Position numbers and translations under genes: made by a program. The notes beneath the pieces are model-generated. The model was not told the DNA's origin. It did not search any database and saw only the letters and a program-made list of their open reading frames with translations. 64,000 bases of DNA from contig CM049320.1 of assembly GCA_026874595.1 (NCBI GenBank), positions 23,755,714-23,819,713 on the forward strand, given 5' to 3'. This stretch comes from Sipunculus nudus. Taxonomy: Eukaryota; Annelida; Sipuncula; Golfingiida; Sipunculidae. Below are positions 1-12,974 of the stretch, piece after piece (the first letter of the stretch is position 1; each line of letters starts with the position of its first letter).

Positions 1-268
1 CTAATATATAGATCTAGCCCATCCATCGGGAATAGTGAAGTGAAATCCTTGTACATTTTCAATATGTCATCCCCTATATTGGCAATAAAAGGCAACTTGT
101 TACTGACGGTCTTGTTTGTGCAGCTTAATGAAAATAGAGTAGTTTTTCGCTGCTGTTTGAACAGTTTCCAATCGTCAGTAGCAAGTTTAACCGTATCCAA
201 GTTATTCGGACGGGGTGGTTTGAAACCATGTACAGGGATTTCGAGTTCAGAGCACCAATTTGACTCAT
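1..268 (-). pseudogene. Gag-like fragment of an LTR retrotransposon, cut by the window edge
   Basis: Read leftwards from about 268, the minus strand carries a short coding remnant. One frame (about 245 to 1) stays open to the edge and holds PPRPNNLDT, then DDWKLFKQQ, then GDDILKMY. That order (a proline-rich start, a W-x-x-F-K-Q-Q motif, then a GxDxLxxY-type motif) resembles the N-terminal Gag region of Ty3-like elements common in invertebrates. The likely start, MSQIGAL at 266-268, lies in a different frame, so at least one frameshift separates them near 235-245. No LTR, protease or RT can be seen because the window ends. A hydrophobic Leu-rich stretch at 298-364 precedes it but is probably chance. 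The family assignment is from memory of motif style, not from a search. Confidence 0.4.
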
Positions 269-364
269 GATGTCGCTGTTACCAGTGAACGCGGGATCAA
301 GGCATATGCATATGAGGAGCAGAAGCAACAATCTGCGGGCATGGAGAGGACGGTCTAGGCACAT

Positions 365-3300
365 GGGGTTGTTTATCTCATAGAACCATTCATAGGTCGC
401 TTCTGTTTTGATATTTATTATCTTTTGATCATTTATGTGTACTTATTTACTAATCCGGCAATTTTTGGCAGTTTTATTAAAATCTGTTCTTGGTCCAATA
501 GCTCTGATTGTGCATTTTCTAATTTAGACTTTAAGCTTTTAGTCAAATACGCAGCAAAGGCTTACTTGTATTTATCAGTGAGGTTATTTTTCCACCTCGA
601 TTTTACAGTGAGTGTATTTTTCTCTCTTTTTTTCCACTGATATCAGATATGTCACTCACAGTTTTTCTGCTGGCATTACTTAAGGATTAACAATCTGAGT
701 TTGCCATTGACAGTGTGATGCATACTGGACACTGTATATCAGATAAACAATTGTCTTGGTTTTTAATTTAAACCTCTGATTTTGGGAAATAAACATGTAT
801 GGTGATGTTATAATATAGTGAACTAGAAAAGCACTCAGTGAACTATTTTGCATAACATAAAATTAAAGAATTTAAGGATCAGCATTAAGTCAAATAGGCG
901 CTTTTTATTATATGAAACATTAAACTGTGAAAAATTATGAATTGAGACATCATATAATATTTCAAAATATATTGTCAGATTTGCAACTATTTCTACGGCT
1001 TCGCAACTCAGCCAAGTACGGAAAATGGCATTATATAAATCGGCAGTTATCAATTCTGAAATTAGGATAACTGAACTAAGGATTGCCATTGCATTCACGT
1101 TTTGCTATATACTTTTGATATTATCATGTTATTGTTCTACCATTGACAGGGGAACCTGCCTGCCGTGTTCCAGGACTCAGTAGCTGGTACATCTTAGAGA
1201 TGAGAGAAGTATTCAGTGGAAAAGCAGCTATCAAACATGTGGCTGAGCTAATGACAGAGGCGTGTCACGTATCTGAATAAATGTGCAATGATATAACCAA
1301 TTAGGATAATCATCACTTTTAAGAGAAGTTTAATTTTCGAGACTATATAAAAACTATAAATTTATAGATATTAAGATAGTAAACAATATCAGATTAAACT
1401 ACAATGATTCATTTCAAATCTGACATGAATGTAACGGGTAGACACATTTCTATCAAATACCCAGCAGAAATGATATGCCAAATAGTCTGATTTTAGGTAC
1501 GCAAAAATGTATCCAAGAAATACGGTCATGCGGAAGAAATAATCCAAACTCCAGAGGCAATTAATGGACTAGAAAAGACGTTTTATCTTTTCCCTGGCAT
1601 TGAGTAGACATAAGAATAAAAATATGTGAAGCCGCTATATTTGCCATATCCGGTATATTTGGCAAATAACATTGAAACTCATTCCAAGGAAATCGAGGAA
1701 TGTTTTGTGAATTCAGGTTACACAAGCATGTATGAATGTGAAGGGATTCACTTGTCCATTTCGTGAATGTTGCTACTTTACCCTGGCAAACGCACGATTG
1801 CTATATATTCATTAATATATTAAGTTGATTTTGGAAGTTAATTAACATATACTTGACGGTGAAGTGTGAGACATAATTATTCACCGATGAATTAATATAA
1901 GGTTACTTTGGTTACTTTTATGATTGCATGAAATCTTTTGATAACATACATCCTGTGCAAATAACGTGCAAAGTGAATGGCAAAAGCAGTACAGTGCAGT
2001 ATACAATGGGGCATTTACGAAACTTAGCCGTGTGTATATCATTCACATTTTATAATATACTCTGCACATACATATGTTTTGGTTAAAAGGAGTGTGTTGT
2101 GGTTAGAATTTGCCTAATTGCATAACAGACAAACCTGCTAGAAATTTAGCAATTAAGGAAGCCAAAATTATTCAATACATTTAAGACTAACATTTGTTTA
2201 CAATATGTACACAAGATAATATCTCACCAGACCGGTAACTATAATTTATGCTTAATCGAGGGTCACGATTAAAAGGATATAAATTGAATTAGTGTATCAA
2301 TTTTATATCATATGCCTGCTTTGGAATCTGGTTTCCTGCTTAGTGCTGTAACATTTATGATAAGATAAACGTGAGAGGCCAATTTAACCCTGCTTTAGTC
2401 TGCTTTTGGAGGCGGTGTCAGGGGTGTAGTCATTTTCCATAGATAACTACAAGACGGCTCTCCCGGCCTGGATAAGCAAATAACCCAGTTCTGCCTTATA
2501 TCCACTACACTCTAGACATTTTTGGTAATCAGATTAGCCTGAACCTCTATATATATACATTTAAATACAGTTGTCAGTCATTAATACCTTATATTTTGTG
2601 CTACTCCTTGACAATCACTCTACCACCCCAGCTCTGTTTTTCTTGAAACATTCCTCAAAGACGACTTTAAAACTCGCGCTCAGAACCATGACTGATCCTT
2701 CCAAGTTAAAAAAACTCTTTTGACTATTCTAATATAGTGGATGCCATTTTCAGTGAAATGAAAATATTTCAGACTGAAACTAATTTACAGATGCCATAAC
2801 CTTGAGACAGACATCGTAGTGCCATGCACGTCACATGTCACATGGATACCCCAGGTCTGATATTTCATATTTTAATATTTACATTACTATTTATAGTATA
2901 TACACATTTTTTTCGTATGCTTTTCGTAAGCATGTTTTATAAGCACAAAAGAGATAAGTTATATATTCATAGCTCTCCGTCATGATTTTAATGCTCTGAA
3001 TCGCATGTAGTTTTTTTTTTGTGTTGAACCTTAGAAAATCCGGTTTCATGAACATACGAATCATACATTGTCATATTGAAGATATACTTGGCTGGTTTAG
3101 TGCGTATCTGTATTCTGACGTTGTTTAGAGTTTGCAGTCTCTCATTGCTTTCCAGGTCAGAAATTATTTCAATGATCTAGAAACTAACTATTAGAGGTTT
3201 TTAATATTACTAAACATTTAGTTTGTTAAAGACAGCACTGATCGGTTGCATATCATTAATTGTTCACCTTTTTATTGATTTGCAATATACCGTTTTCGTT

Positions 3301-4350
3301 GAGACACACACTAAGAAATCAGGATGTTTGTGCTATATGTGAATTACAGAATATATCTGAAGACACTTTTTTAAGATTGTTACTGTGTACTTGGTGGAAT
3401 ACGATTCTTTCCAAATATAATTCAAATTCCTGTACAAAAATATTCTTCAAGCTATAGTTGAACAAATGTCGATAAAACGGGTTTTTATATGTCATATTTC
3501 TCTTAGGTAAGATAACTTTTTTTTGCTTCAATGTGTATTACTCAACTGTTTCAATAAATATCGGGGTCCCCCAACGCTTGACCGTCTTTTTATACCTTGA
3601 ATGAAGGTAATTCCTCACCAGTCGCGGATTCAGGAGGTAGCTGTCGTAACCCATGTATAGGTAAGTAGGATAAGTCACAAAGTCTGAAAGGCTAGAAACA
3701 TTAATTTTACTTCAAGTACATCGTGACAGAGTGCCAACTCCTGCTCATGCTTAGGACAAGTTTGCCTCTACATCTGTACGACGGCTGCCTTTTGTGAGTT
3801 AACTCTTAACATTTTCACTGAAGTTTCACATTAGATGAGATGACATTAATTATCATAATCATACAGGTATTTTCATAACTGTGTCGATCACTGTTTACTT
3901 TGATAACATGTCTAAACTACTATTTAAATATTAAGGTCCACAGCCGATAAAAGAGTTTTACCATAACTTCAAAGCATTCTTGGAAATTTTTAAATGGGTT
4001 GCAAAATTCAAGGGAAACATACAGGACGTTAAAAAAAAAAAGCATTACTACATTTGTGCATGCACACAATATAATTAAACGGGAACGGTTTATTGATATT
4101 CAAAAATATATTTCTAATTATTTTTAGTAAGTTCGTTCCCGGTGTATAGTGAAACGTATAATTGAAAGCTTATAAATATTACATTGTTATACGTTTCATG
4201 AGTAAAATGAAAGATTGTACAACAACGCAAAGATTTCATTCTGAGCTACAAAGTTCTTCCCACTAACCCCACTCTGCCTTCCTCATCCCAAGTTTTCATA
4301 CCTGTTGTATGCAAGCAACACTGCGACATATAAGCTATCCCCTCTCCCCC
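365..4350. other. AT-rich non-coding DNA, nothing recognised
   Basis: No open frame above about 90 codons, no repeat family and no RNA gene could be recognised. Short A/T homopolymers are scattered through it. All frames are dense in stops. Confidence 0.5.
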
Positions 4351-4360
4351 CTCCCTCCCA

Positions 4361-4403
4361 CCCCCCCCCCCCCCCCCATTAAAAAAATCCAGGATCCGCC
4401 ACT
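4361..4403. repeat. C17 homopolymer with adjoining repeat end
   Basis: Seventeen consecutive C residues (4361-4377) are followed by AAAAAAATCCAGGATCCGCC (4382-4401). A similar CCTGGATCCGC or GGATCCGCC string lies beside C/G runs near 20120 and 21570, so this looks like the terminus of a small dispersed repeat. Confidence 0.45.
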
Positions 4404-6640
4404 GTTCTGTATAAATTTGTTTTGGATTGTTGATGTGCGGCGTATGCAATAAATTATGGTTTAGTTACCTCGTAATAGCAAAATATATTTTAATCGAAGG
4501 TACTTTTGGTAGGAATATACAAGTAAGGCCATTTTCTTGTGTGTCCGATGAAGAATCAGTAATAGCATATCACAGAATGTTTGATTAAATACTGGGCATC
4601 AACACTTGGCTTCATATACATCCACATTTAGGAGTCATGTGATAACAGACAATATTTGACATGCCTCTGTATCTTGACAGATTTCCACACCTGTAGACGC
4701 GAGTCTCACGGAATTTCCGTTGGAATGAAATGCAGGAGAAATTTCCGATACAACAATGAAATATTAAATTTTCATTCATATCAGTTTTGAAATTAGGCCC
4801 TAACTTAACTGACCAGAAAATTGCAAAGGTGACTGGAATCATTATTGGGCAAGGACAAACCTATCCCAGAACCATCAGAAGGATCACTGACATCAAAGGC
4901 TGGTAGCGTTCCAGTATTAAATTTATAATACTATTATTAATTCAATACACCGACGCTAGATGGCAGCATGGTCGAGTTATCCAACTTCGATACAGATATC
5001 ATCAGAAAAAAATGCCATGAACAATAAATGGATGATATGCTTTGTGTAACATGAAGAGTAAAACGTGTAAAACTGTAATTTAATATCTTTTAAAGACCCT
5101 GTCCACATGGTAATTTCTTTACCTTTTCCATTAAATAAAACCTTCGGTAGAAAGACAAGCCCTGCCCTCGGTTCAATAGTTAGTTTATATTCAGTTGATG
5201 CAAACAGAAATTTCCTAATTAAGAATATATATCGTCTAAAACCTTAAAAATTTTTTATTTTTTAGGAAACTCACGAGCTAATAAGTCATTCTGATATCCT
5301 CCATGACGCATTATATATCTTGCTGACAAAGTTCATCGTCAGGAAATATGGCATTTTATATCAAATGTAAACAAAAACACATTTTTAGACTTCCTGAGAG
5401 AGCCAACTCATGTTACCCACCGAGCGAGCGAAGTAGGATAGCTGATAAAAGGGTCCATAGAACTACAAGATCTCAAACGATTACAACTATAAATTAATAT
5501 TAGATAATAATAATTCATTATTTTTTTGCCAAACGGTAACGCATTGTTTATTTATTACAATAAAGATAAATCATAAACAATGTCATCTTTAGGGCATAAT
5601 AATATCAGAAGTATCAGCCCTAGTGAATATATTTTTTTTAAAGTTTTTTTTATAAAAATTTAAATTGACATGTTTATCATTTAAACAGCATTGGTAGGCC
5701 TGATGCAGATTATACCAGTGTTTTACAATATGATTTGAGATAAATAAAGGCCAATTTCATATAAAATAATTCCTCTTAAAAGATATTTAATGTTCACCAT
5801 ATTTTAATAAAAAAAAAATGGTCAGCTGCTTCGAAGAGATTTCCCCTATATTAATGCAAAACACAGTCAACAATGTAATACAATGTTATTGAAACATTAC
5901 AGCTTTTAAATAAATGATTATGAGAATCTGTTCATGTACATTTAAACATGGGAAGAGCTGTTAACATTATTCCTAAATCTCCACAGAAATAATTCTACGT
6001 CTTCACTAAAATGCAGAAACTTGAGATAGCAATGCCCTTTTACCGTAGGGGAGTAACATTATTAGGACCAGCTAGTCCTAAGTAGCGTCCTTCATTGGGA
6101 GTTCAGGGGGGGAGGGCTATGTGGGTCGATATTATTATACTATTTGCTGTCAAGTTCGACTTTTAAATTTCCTCTGACTGGATGATTCTATGAAAGAATT
6201 AAACCAAAAGGTAGGAAAACAAGATACAGTAAGACGTGTTACTGTTAAGAAGAAAGAGAAATTGGACATAGTGGAAACGGTGTTGAAAATGTAGAGGACC
6301 GCTGCATGGGTGGCTTGCTCCAGAAGCAGACCTGTTAAAATGCTGTGAACGTGCTCATGGACACATTAATGGCATATGTGCAAGCAGCCTCAGTCACACT
6401 TAACCTGTGGCCGTCCTCTTTGATGAGTAATGCAGAGCTGGTTCGTCCTCGAACAGGAAAACAACAGCCTCAGTGTCACAGTTAGAAAGCGGATATACTT
6501 TGTGTAAAAGAAATCCAATACGTCATGTTTCAATTGATCCTCAGTGGTTTCTAACCAGAAACATGATGATATCATTTCAATCATTCAGGGGTACGCAAGT
6601 GTTCATACAATCCCATACTTGTGACAGGATTTCCGCCATG
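4404..6640. other. AT-rich non-coding DNA with one CTCF-like core
   Basis: No gene recognised. GCTAGATGGCAGC at 4955-4967 resembles the metazoan CTCF core. The rest is A/T-rich with many stops in all frames. Confidence 0.4.
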
Positions 6641-6646
6641 TTCAGA

Positions 6647-6674
6647 TGACGTCATCGTCAAAATATTGACGTCA
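6647..6674. promoter_or_regulatory. Two perfect CRE palindromes 20 bp apart
   Basis: TGACGTCA occurs at 6647-6654 and again at 6667-6674, 20 bp start to start, about two helical turns. TGACGTCA is the consensus CREB/ATF site. No coding exon is recognised next to it, so its target is unknown. Confidence 0.4.
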
Positions 6675-6699
6675 CGACGAAGCTGCAGCGGTCACGGAT

Positions 6700-7250
6700 T
6701 TTAAAGGTTGAAAGAGGTTACTGAAACCTATATCTTCAGGGAAATAAGAGAAAATTGATAAGTGTGCATATGTGAAATTTACGTAAACACGAAAAAACGA
6801 AGCACTACATATCATGACGTAATTTTCTCAAGAACTTGAAAACTTTTTGCATTACAATATATGAATACCTGTATTGTATTTCTCATACCATTAATTTTAA
6901 GGTCTATGACCCTGAAAATACATGTTTACATACAAGAAAAAGTTGTGTATCCGGGTCCCTAAGAAAGTTTGTTCGTTGCGCTCATCCTTTTTACATTAAC
7001 CCTGTCAGTGGAACTTCTGCAAGTGAAAATAATTATTTTTCGTAAGTTATTTGAGTAACACATTCCATGCTAGGTTGTCCTAACCGAGGATATTGGGCTT
7101 CTAATTGTTTGTTGTGACTAAATGTTAACTTAATTCATTTTTAATGTATTGTAAAACTAGTTATAATGACCATTGCAAAGCACCCTCCATGGCTCGGACG
7201 GTAGCTTTCGGTAGTCTTAAGCAGTGGAAACCCCAAAAAATATATTTATA

Positions 7251-7252
<2 letters not shown>
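6700..7252. other. Non-coding DNA, nothing recognised
   Basis: Only short open frames without family resemblance are present. Confidence 0.4.

Positions 7253-7297
<45 letters not shown>
7253..7297. repeat. (TA)n microsatellite
   Basis: A TA dinucleotide run of about 45 bases, continuing into degenerate ATATATGTATATATG to about 7325. Confidence 0.95.
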
Positions 7298-7305
<8 letters not shown>

Positions 7306-7713
7306 GTTAATATATATGTATATGATAGAAGAGGTAGTTAATAATAATTTCATACGTACACAGATATGTGCAAATAGCCATATATATTTATACCCCGTTT
7401 TCTATCACCGTTTATTATATCATTAAATTATTATGAAATAATTATTTGTAAATTCAGACATGGATTAATGTAAGGTTTAGCTAGAACGAGTATGATGCAT
7501 AACTTCCAACCATTGTCATTTGTCAGATGCACGTGTTTATGTTTTAGTTTATACAGCGGTAACAAGGTGTATATCTGTGGTTAAGCGGTATGATGAGGGA
7601 ATAATAGCCAGATTAGAGTAATTGCAATTGTGCCTGTGTGAATAGTCTGGGCCGCCTAGATAATGCATGTGCCAGTGAATCTGAGCAACTATAGATGGTG
7701 TCATCCCAAATGA

Positions 7714-7797
7714 ACGGGTCCATAATAGACGGATCGGATTTTGTCAAATCCATCTGGTGGACGGGTCCCAGTTCGACGGATCGAAGTTGGACGGGTC
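7714..7797. repeat. Five ACGGRTC motifs at about 15-bp spacing
   Basis: ACGGGTC or ACGGATC starts at 7714, 7729, 7761, 7776 and 7791, giving spacings of 15, 32, 15 and 15. The block is in otherwise featureless DNA (7300-8590 has no recognised gene). Confidence 0.6.
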
Positions 7798-8589
7798 CAA
7801 GTGAGTCGCTTTACCAATAGTCAGGGGGCAAATCCTGGGATTGTAAACCCTGATCACACCTCAGAGTAGAATTTGCCAACCTAAGTATTATTATTTTTGG
7901 AAATTATAACAACTGTACTAGACAGGTTGTCATCTCCGAAAATTATTTTTTAGTCATTTTTGAGACGTAAGGAAAAAACAAGTAAAATCCTCATTTCATC
8001 AAAAGTACTTGACACTTAATTTCACATAGGCATTAACAACTGCATCTTTCTTTGTCAGCTACATGTATAAACTGTTGTTAAGGTTTTAAATAGATTAGCC
8101 ACTAACCTGAATATACTATAATATTTTGAGTTGGTATTTTATTATGTAGTTAGAGCTACTGAGGAGTCTAAGCTTTTGATACACATCCTGCCTTGCAAAC
8201 TTTGCACGCATATATTTTGCATATGGTTTTTACAATTGTGCAATTGCCTTCTTCACTTAATCATAGTTGCTAATAACTATTGGTTCACTAATTTCACTAG
8301 TTTTTCTGGAATAAAATCAATATTTCATTTTTGGCCTATCCATTTCACTTGCCTGATTAGTAGTAATATATAAATAGCTTTTGGACAAATGTAAATTTGC
8401 GTTTTTATAGTTTTGTACTTGGTGGCTCGCGACTTATCAGAAATATTAAAAAAAGAATGAAGAAGCGTTTAGAAGGGACTAAAGTGTCTTCCTCGTCTTA
8501 AGGGCAGGTATCTGACATCAAATTTCGTTTACAGAGAAGCTCATTGCCTCCTATTATATGGAAAAAAAATGCATGTTTCGTCAAGACAT

Positions 8590-10531
8590 AAAGTCAGGGG
8601 AAAAGCTGCATAGACAATGGGCTTGTCCAACAACATTCTTCAACTAGCTCAGCTTGATGCAGTTTTGCGGAACAGATTTGCAGGTGTCAGTGACCTTATA
8701 GCTTCAGAAGGTAAATGTCACCTGACTTGCTACAGTCTTTTCCTGAGAAAACAAAAACACAGCTCACTAAAATCCAGCATAGATGACCAACAGAACTTGG
8801 TTGCAAAATGTAGCTGATGAACGTGGAACAGGACTTGCAAGGGGAGGAATATATACCTTGAAAGATGTATGTGACCGACTTTAATATAGACCCAGGCTTA
8901 TACAGGGGGCAGCACTTCAAAGCCAAAGTAGAACAAGTGAACCATGGGTCATGGTTCACCAAGACCCGTAAGCACATTAAATTTAAAAAACAAGCAATCC
9001 AGCTCTCCTGAGTAATCTGGTAATTCCTAAGGAAACTTGTAATTTGTATAACCTTGTTACAATATTTCTGGGGTGCACAAACACCCCCGTAACTTGGAGA
9101 TTAGGTCACAGTGACCTAATTTCAGGTTTCTGAGAACTTTTATGGAATTCTCAGGATGCAAAAGGTCATGAATCTAGCCATAACGGGTTCGGGGCAAAAT
9201 AGTGATACCAGACACGACTGAACATTTGCTGGTTCAAACCAGTCTTCAACAACTGAATGAAACAATTTTTTTTTACCAAAAAGCACACCATGGTTCAGGA
9301 CACTGGATGAATTTACAGTTGAAAATCTAACACCATCGATTTGAGTTAGGGTAAAAAGTACAAGTACATGTGTTTGGAAAGATATAAAAAATATCGATGG
9401 CACCACAAGTCCTCAGGATCTGACAAAACTATAGTCATGACCAATAATCATATACTTTAGTATGATGTTCAGGACACTAGATGAAACCACAGTTGACAAA
9501 CTGTTACAGTTACTGTCATGGACTCTCTCAAAGTTAGAAGTTACAAGTTAAAAGATTCTAGGTCTAACGGTTATGACTCTAATGCCCTGCTTTGGTATCA
9601 AATATTCAATTATCCAGGGGGGGGGGGCACTTATTAGCAACACAGCTTGGAGAATGTGGGTAACAGAGACCTAATTTCAGGTTTCCAAGGAGATTTTTCA
9701 TGGACCTCCCTCGATGTCAAGTTGAAAGATTCCAGGTCCAGCAGTTACGATTTGTGCCTAGTAGACAGACGGACAGACAAACAGACAGCTAGGCAGACGG
9801 ACGGACGCCGGACAAAGAGTGATCGCTTTAGCTCAAATGACTTTCAGTCAGCTGAGCTAAAAACTGCTACCAGGGAAAGCCGCCTTTGTAAGACCATTAA
9901 GCCAAACAGAACCATTCTTAATATATCCACATTTATATTATATATATTAACATTTCCACCACCCTCCAATATCTAAGGAAAAGCATGGATGACGTTCAAG
10001 AAATGCAGGCCCAGAGTCCTGGAATGACGAAGGGAAAGACGTCTGCAAGGAAAATGTTCCAAAATGTCCTCAACTTCTTCACCAGCAAGATCAAGACATG
10101 GTACCAAGCCAAGCAACCATTGCCTCTGTTGAACAATTTGTTTGAAGACTGTTTGACATTCCATCCAGGCTATTCGCTGCACCAAATTCAGGAAACTTAA
10201 GACCATGCAATATTGATTCATTGCCACCAACACAAGATGCCTTATTACTCCATATCAAATGGGGAAATTATCAAACATTATTATGAAAACAGTTCCTTGA
10301 AACACAGCCACCTTTGGTAGGCACATGGTTTATGGGACACTTCTACCTGAACTTCTCATCAAAGAACCTGTGCAGGTCATTTGCTTTGCACTGACAGTTG
10401 AGAGGAAGGCACACAATTCAGAACATTGTCCCTGCCGTAGGAGGGACATATACTGTATAGGTGGTTATGGTTGTGCTCGTGCAACATGGTGCAGGAACTC
10501 ATTAACTGATGATAAAGATGACCAGAATTAG
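8590..10531 (+). pseudogene. Broken transposon-associated Cys-rich protein gene, interrupted by an insertion
   Basis: Several short stretches line up, in order, with an unnamed protein type I associate with invertebrate mobile elements. From 8617 one frame reads DLIASEGKCHLTCY (about 8692-8733). A second frame then reads GLARGGIYTLKDVCDRL (8831-8881) before a stop. After a gap come LPPTQDALLLHIKWGNYQ (10221-10274), ended by a TGA, and a C-terminal cysteine-rich segment containing EHCPCRRRD (about 10373-10528). Frameshifts and stops separate these parts, so it is not functional. The middle (about 9040-9860) is a different repeat element ending in a hairpin, which appears to have inserted and split the gene. 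The family recognition is from memory and order of motifs. A search of the joined fragments would be decisive. Confidence 0.45.
9040..9865. mobile_element. Non-autonomous repeat element ending in a hairpin
   Basis: Two related blocks, about 9085-9140 (GACCTAATTTCAGGTTTC) and 9650-9700, suggest internal tandem units. The right end has a (GACG/GACA)-rich stretch (9762-9810), then a stem: TAGCTCAAATGACT (9829-9842), loop TTC, AGTCAGCTGAGCTA (9846-9859), 12 of 14 pairs, then AAAAAC. The same terminus occurs in reverse orientation at 46046. A G11 run is at 9617-9627. The left boundary is uncertain. Confidence 0.55.
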
Positions 10532-12002
10532 GACTACTTACAACATGGGATATTGTTAGCTTGAGAGCTTTAAGTGATTTCCCTAGGACATGTATGTGTA
10601 TTACTTAGGGTTAATGGGATATTGACCATGTTTAACTCTCTCCAGACAAAACTTGAAACAGCAAATGTAACGGTTATATACACATCTTTATTTCAATCCT
10701 TCACTCTTTGGTGTGGCATGAACATTAGTTTGTAGTAAATTTCACACAAATGCGTTTAGTGTTTGATATTTATTTGCCTCTTATGTAAAACCTGACTTTC
10801 GTTCGATTATCAAAAGCGTCAATAAAAAATCATATAAGGCATATTTAAAAATGACAACCATCCTATTTCTATCCCAAAGGAATCCATTTAACCAGATATC
10901 ATGGTTGGCAGCTTCTACTCTGAGATGTGCACACGATGTTTTCTGGAGCCCATACTCAGATTTTGCCATCTGACTACAACAAATGATAAATGCTGCCACC
11001 AAGTTGAAGAGAAATAAGTATCTGAGAGGTACGTCCATTAATATATACGTTTAATGCAGCATATGAATTATGATTATTCGAGTAATTTTAACAACCGAAC
11101 GCGACGGACGATCAGGCATCACAAAAAGCTAATAATCTAATAGGATCATTTTCGTAAAGTAATGTTTCCCATTTCATCCTTTTATTTATCATTTGTGTAT
11201 ATGAGTCCACGTGAAACCGATCAAAGCAATAACCCAATAGCGGGTTCCCGGAAGGGGGGGGGGGTTCCTGGGGATCTTTTAACTTCTGCCTCTGTGTATA
11301 CGGATCCATGTGAAACCGATAAAATTAAAAACTCGACTAGGAATTTAAAATGCATACAATTTTGAGAGTCCCAACTCCCAAATATAACGGTGTGATTATA
11401 CAATAAATTCAATAATCTTGACGTCATCGATTCAGGGGTGTAGTTAAGCCAAGGGAGTGACGTAATCGACGCAGATGGCCCTGAATTTCCATGATCATTG
11501 ATGGTAAAGGTATCTTAGATTCCAAACATTAAATATCTTCGTCTGAAAATTATGGAAGGAACACATCTTTTATGTGTTGTCCCAATTTAGACGTATTTAA
11601 GCTAGAAAGAGATCCCCGAAACAATATTTCTGAATTTGTAAAGAGATAACTAATTAACTGGACTTAAACAATCATGCATTCCACATAAATGAAAACTTGC
11701 TTAAATAATTGTAATATATAAATAATTGTAATAATATAAATAATTAATAAATCGACAATTTTACACCGATCAATATTTATAATTAACGCTGTGTCAACTG
11801 TTAACCATGTTTGAATATTACAAACATTACAACCAAATTCAAGTTCTGGAATGATCCTTGGAAGAAATTTAAAATTTGTTTGCATTTCAATCTCAACTGA
11901 TATACACACGATGTACGAGTGTATATATAAGAATATAACAATGTATTTGAAGACGTCAAACTAATTCTGAGGTAAAGGCACAAATATATTTTATTATATG
12001 TA
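10532..12002. other. Non-coding DNA, nothing recognised
   Basis: No supported gene. A G11 run lies at 11254-11264. Between 11162 and 11310 the phrase ATGAGTCCACGTGAAACCGA recurs in diverged form (GGATCCATGTGAAACCGA), a possible two-unit tandem of about 95 bp. Confidence 0.4.
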
Positions 12003-12645
12003 AGACTGTAGGTGGCGCCACCTGTCTTGTATATGAGAATGCTGTCCAAGATGAATGGATTTGCAAAATTTCAGGCCGTTACATTGAATGACCCATGATA
12101 TATGTGTCATTTAATCAAAAGCAGACCTACATGCAGATGGACGCAGGATGAAATTGATTGTAGGTGGTGCCCCAGTCTTGTCTATCAGCTAAACTATTCA
12201 GAGATCTTAATTGGACATGCAAATTTCAAAGCGAATACATTATGCCTGAATGTATTCTACACATACGTAATTGTAGGTGGCGACCCCAGTCTTATGTACA
12301 AGAAACCTACTCAAGATTTATCTGCATGCACAAGTTTATATTTCAGGCCGATACACCCAACCACTCCTAAGAATAGGGTACCAATGTATTCTACGGAAAC
12401 GGAACGGCAGATGGCGCCAAAACTATCCAAGATGGATAAACGTCCAAAATTTCAGGCCGATAGTTTGAACCACCCTTGAGATTTGAGTGATTTCAAACCT
12501 AAGATGGAAGTCTCCAGCATCTATGGACATGCACCATTTCATCCCAATACATTGAACCACTCTTGAGATTTGGGCTATTGACACTGAAACAAGATGCACA
12601 GATGGACACCACGACAAAAGATGTGTAGGTGGCGCCACTAATCAT
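12003..12645. repeat. Diverged tandem array with GGTGGCGCCACC-type units
   Basis: Units of roughly 110-220 bp each start near TAGGTGGCGCCAC (about 12009, 12161, 12272, 12411 diverged, 12626). They share ATTTCAGGCCGATAC and CCACTCTTGAGATTTG further in. The perfect 12-base palindrome GGTGGCGCCACC is at 12011-12022. Short overlapping open frames here are by-products of the repeat. Confidence 0.65.
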
Positions 12646-12769
12646 TGTTAGGCATCAGTTCACATGTTACCCGATAATGATGCCGGGTTTCCGAAAGATC
12701 GGCCAAGGACTCTCCGGAGTTTTCCGGAAACGAATGCGGCGGCGGTTGCGGAACTCGACAGAAAACATA

Positions 12770-12875
12770 GCATTCGACGCTCGCCTTTGTTTTTAAAACA
12801 CGTATTGTCTGACCGGGAATTGAACCAACATCCTTTCGGTCAAAAGTCCACGTCCCCACGCTCCATGTGCAGATA
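12770..12875 (-). mobile_element. tRNA-like SINE fragment
   Basis: On the minus strand GGTTCAATTCC (12816-12826) matches an RNA polymerase III B box, preceded by a tRNA-like arm containing GGACTTTTGACC. No full cloverleaf can be closed, so this is a SINE head rather than a tRNA gene. Just downstream on +, CGTCCCCACGCT plus a CATRTGCAGATAATTAA block occurs twice (about 12850-12880 and 12932-12970). Confidence 0.45.
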
Positions 12876-12974
12876 ATTAAAAGTTTAATATGCTTTCTTT
12901 GTTATCACAAGCCGAGGGCCCTAAACATTACGTCCCCACGCTTTAAAAAGCTCCATATGCAGATAATTAAGAAA

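Noticed and set aside
5418-5436. ACCGAGCGAGCGAAG as a possible CRISPR-like or regulatory repeat
   Set aside because: Single occurrence, short, with no array.
12770-12875. Functional tRNA gene on the minus strand
   Set aside because: B box and an anticodon-like loop are present, but the acceptor and D arms cannot be formed. It is better read as a SINE head.
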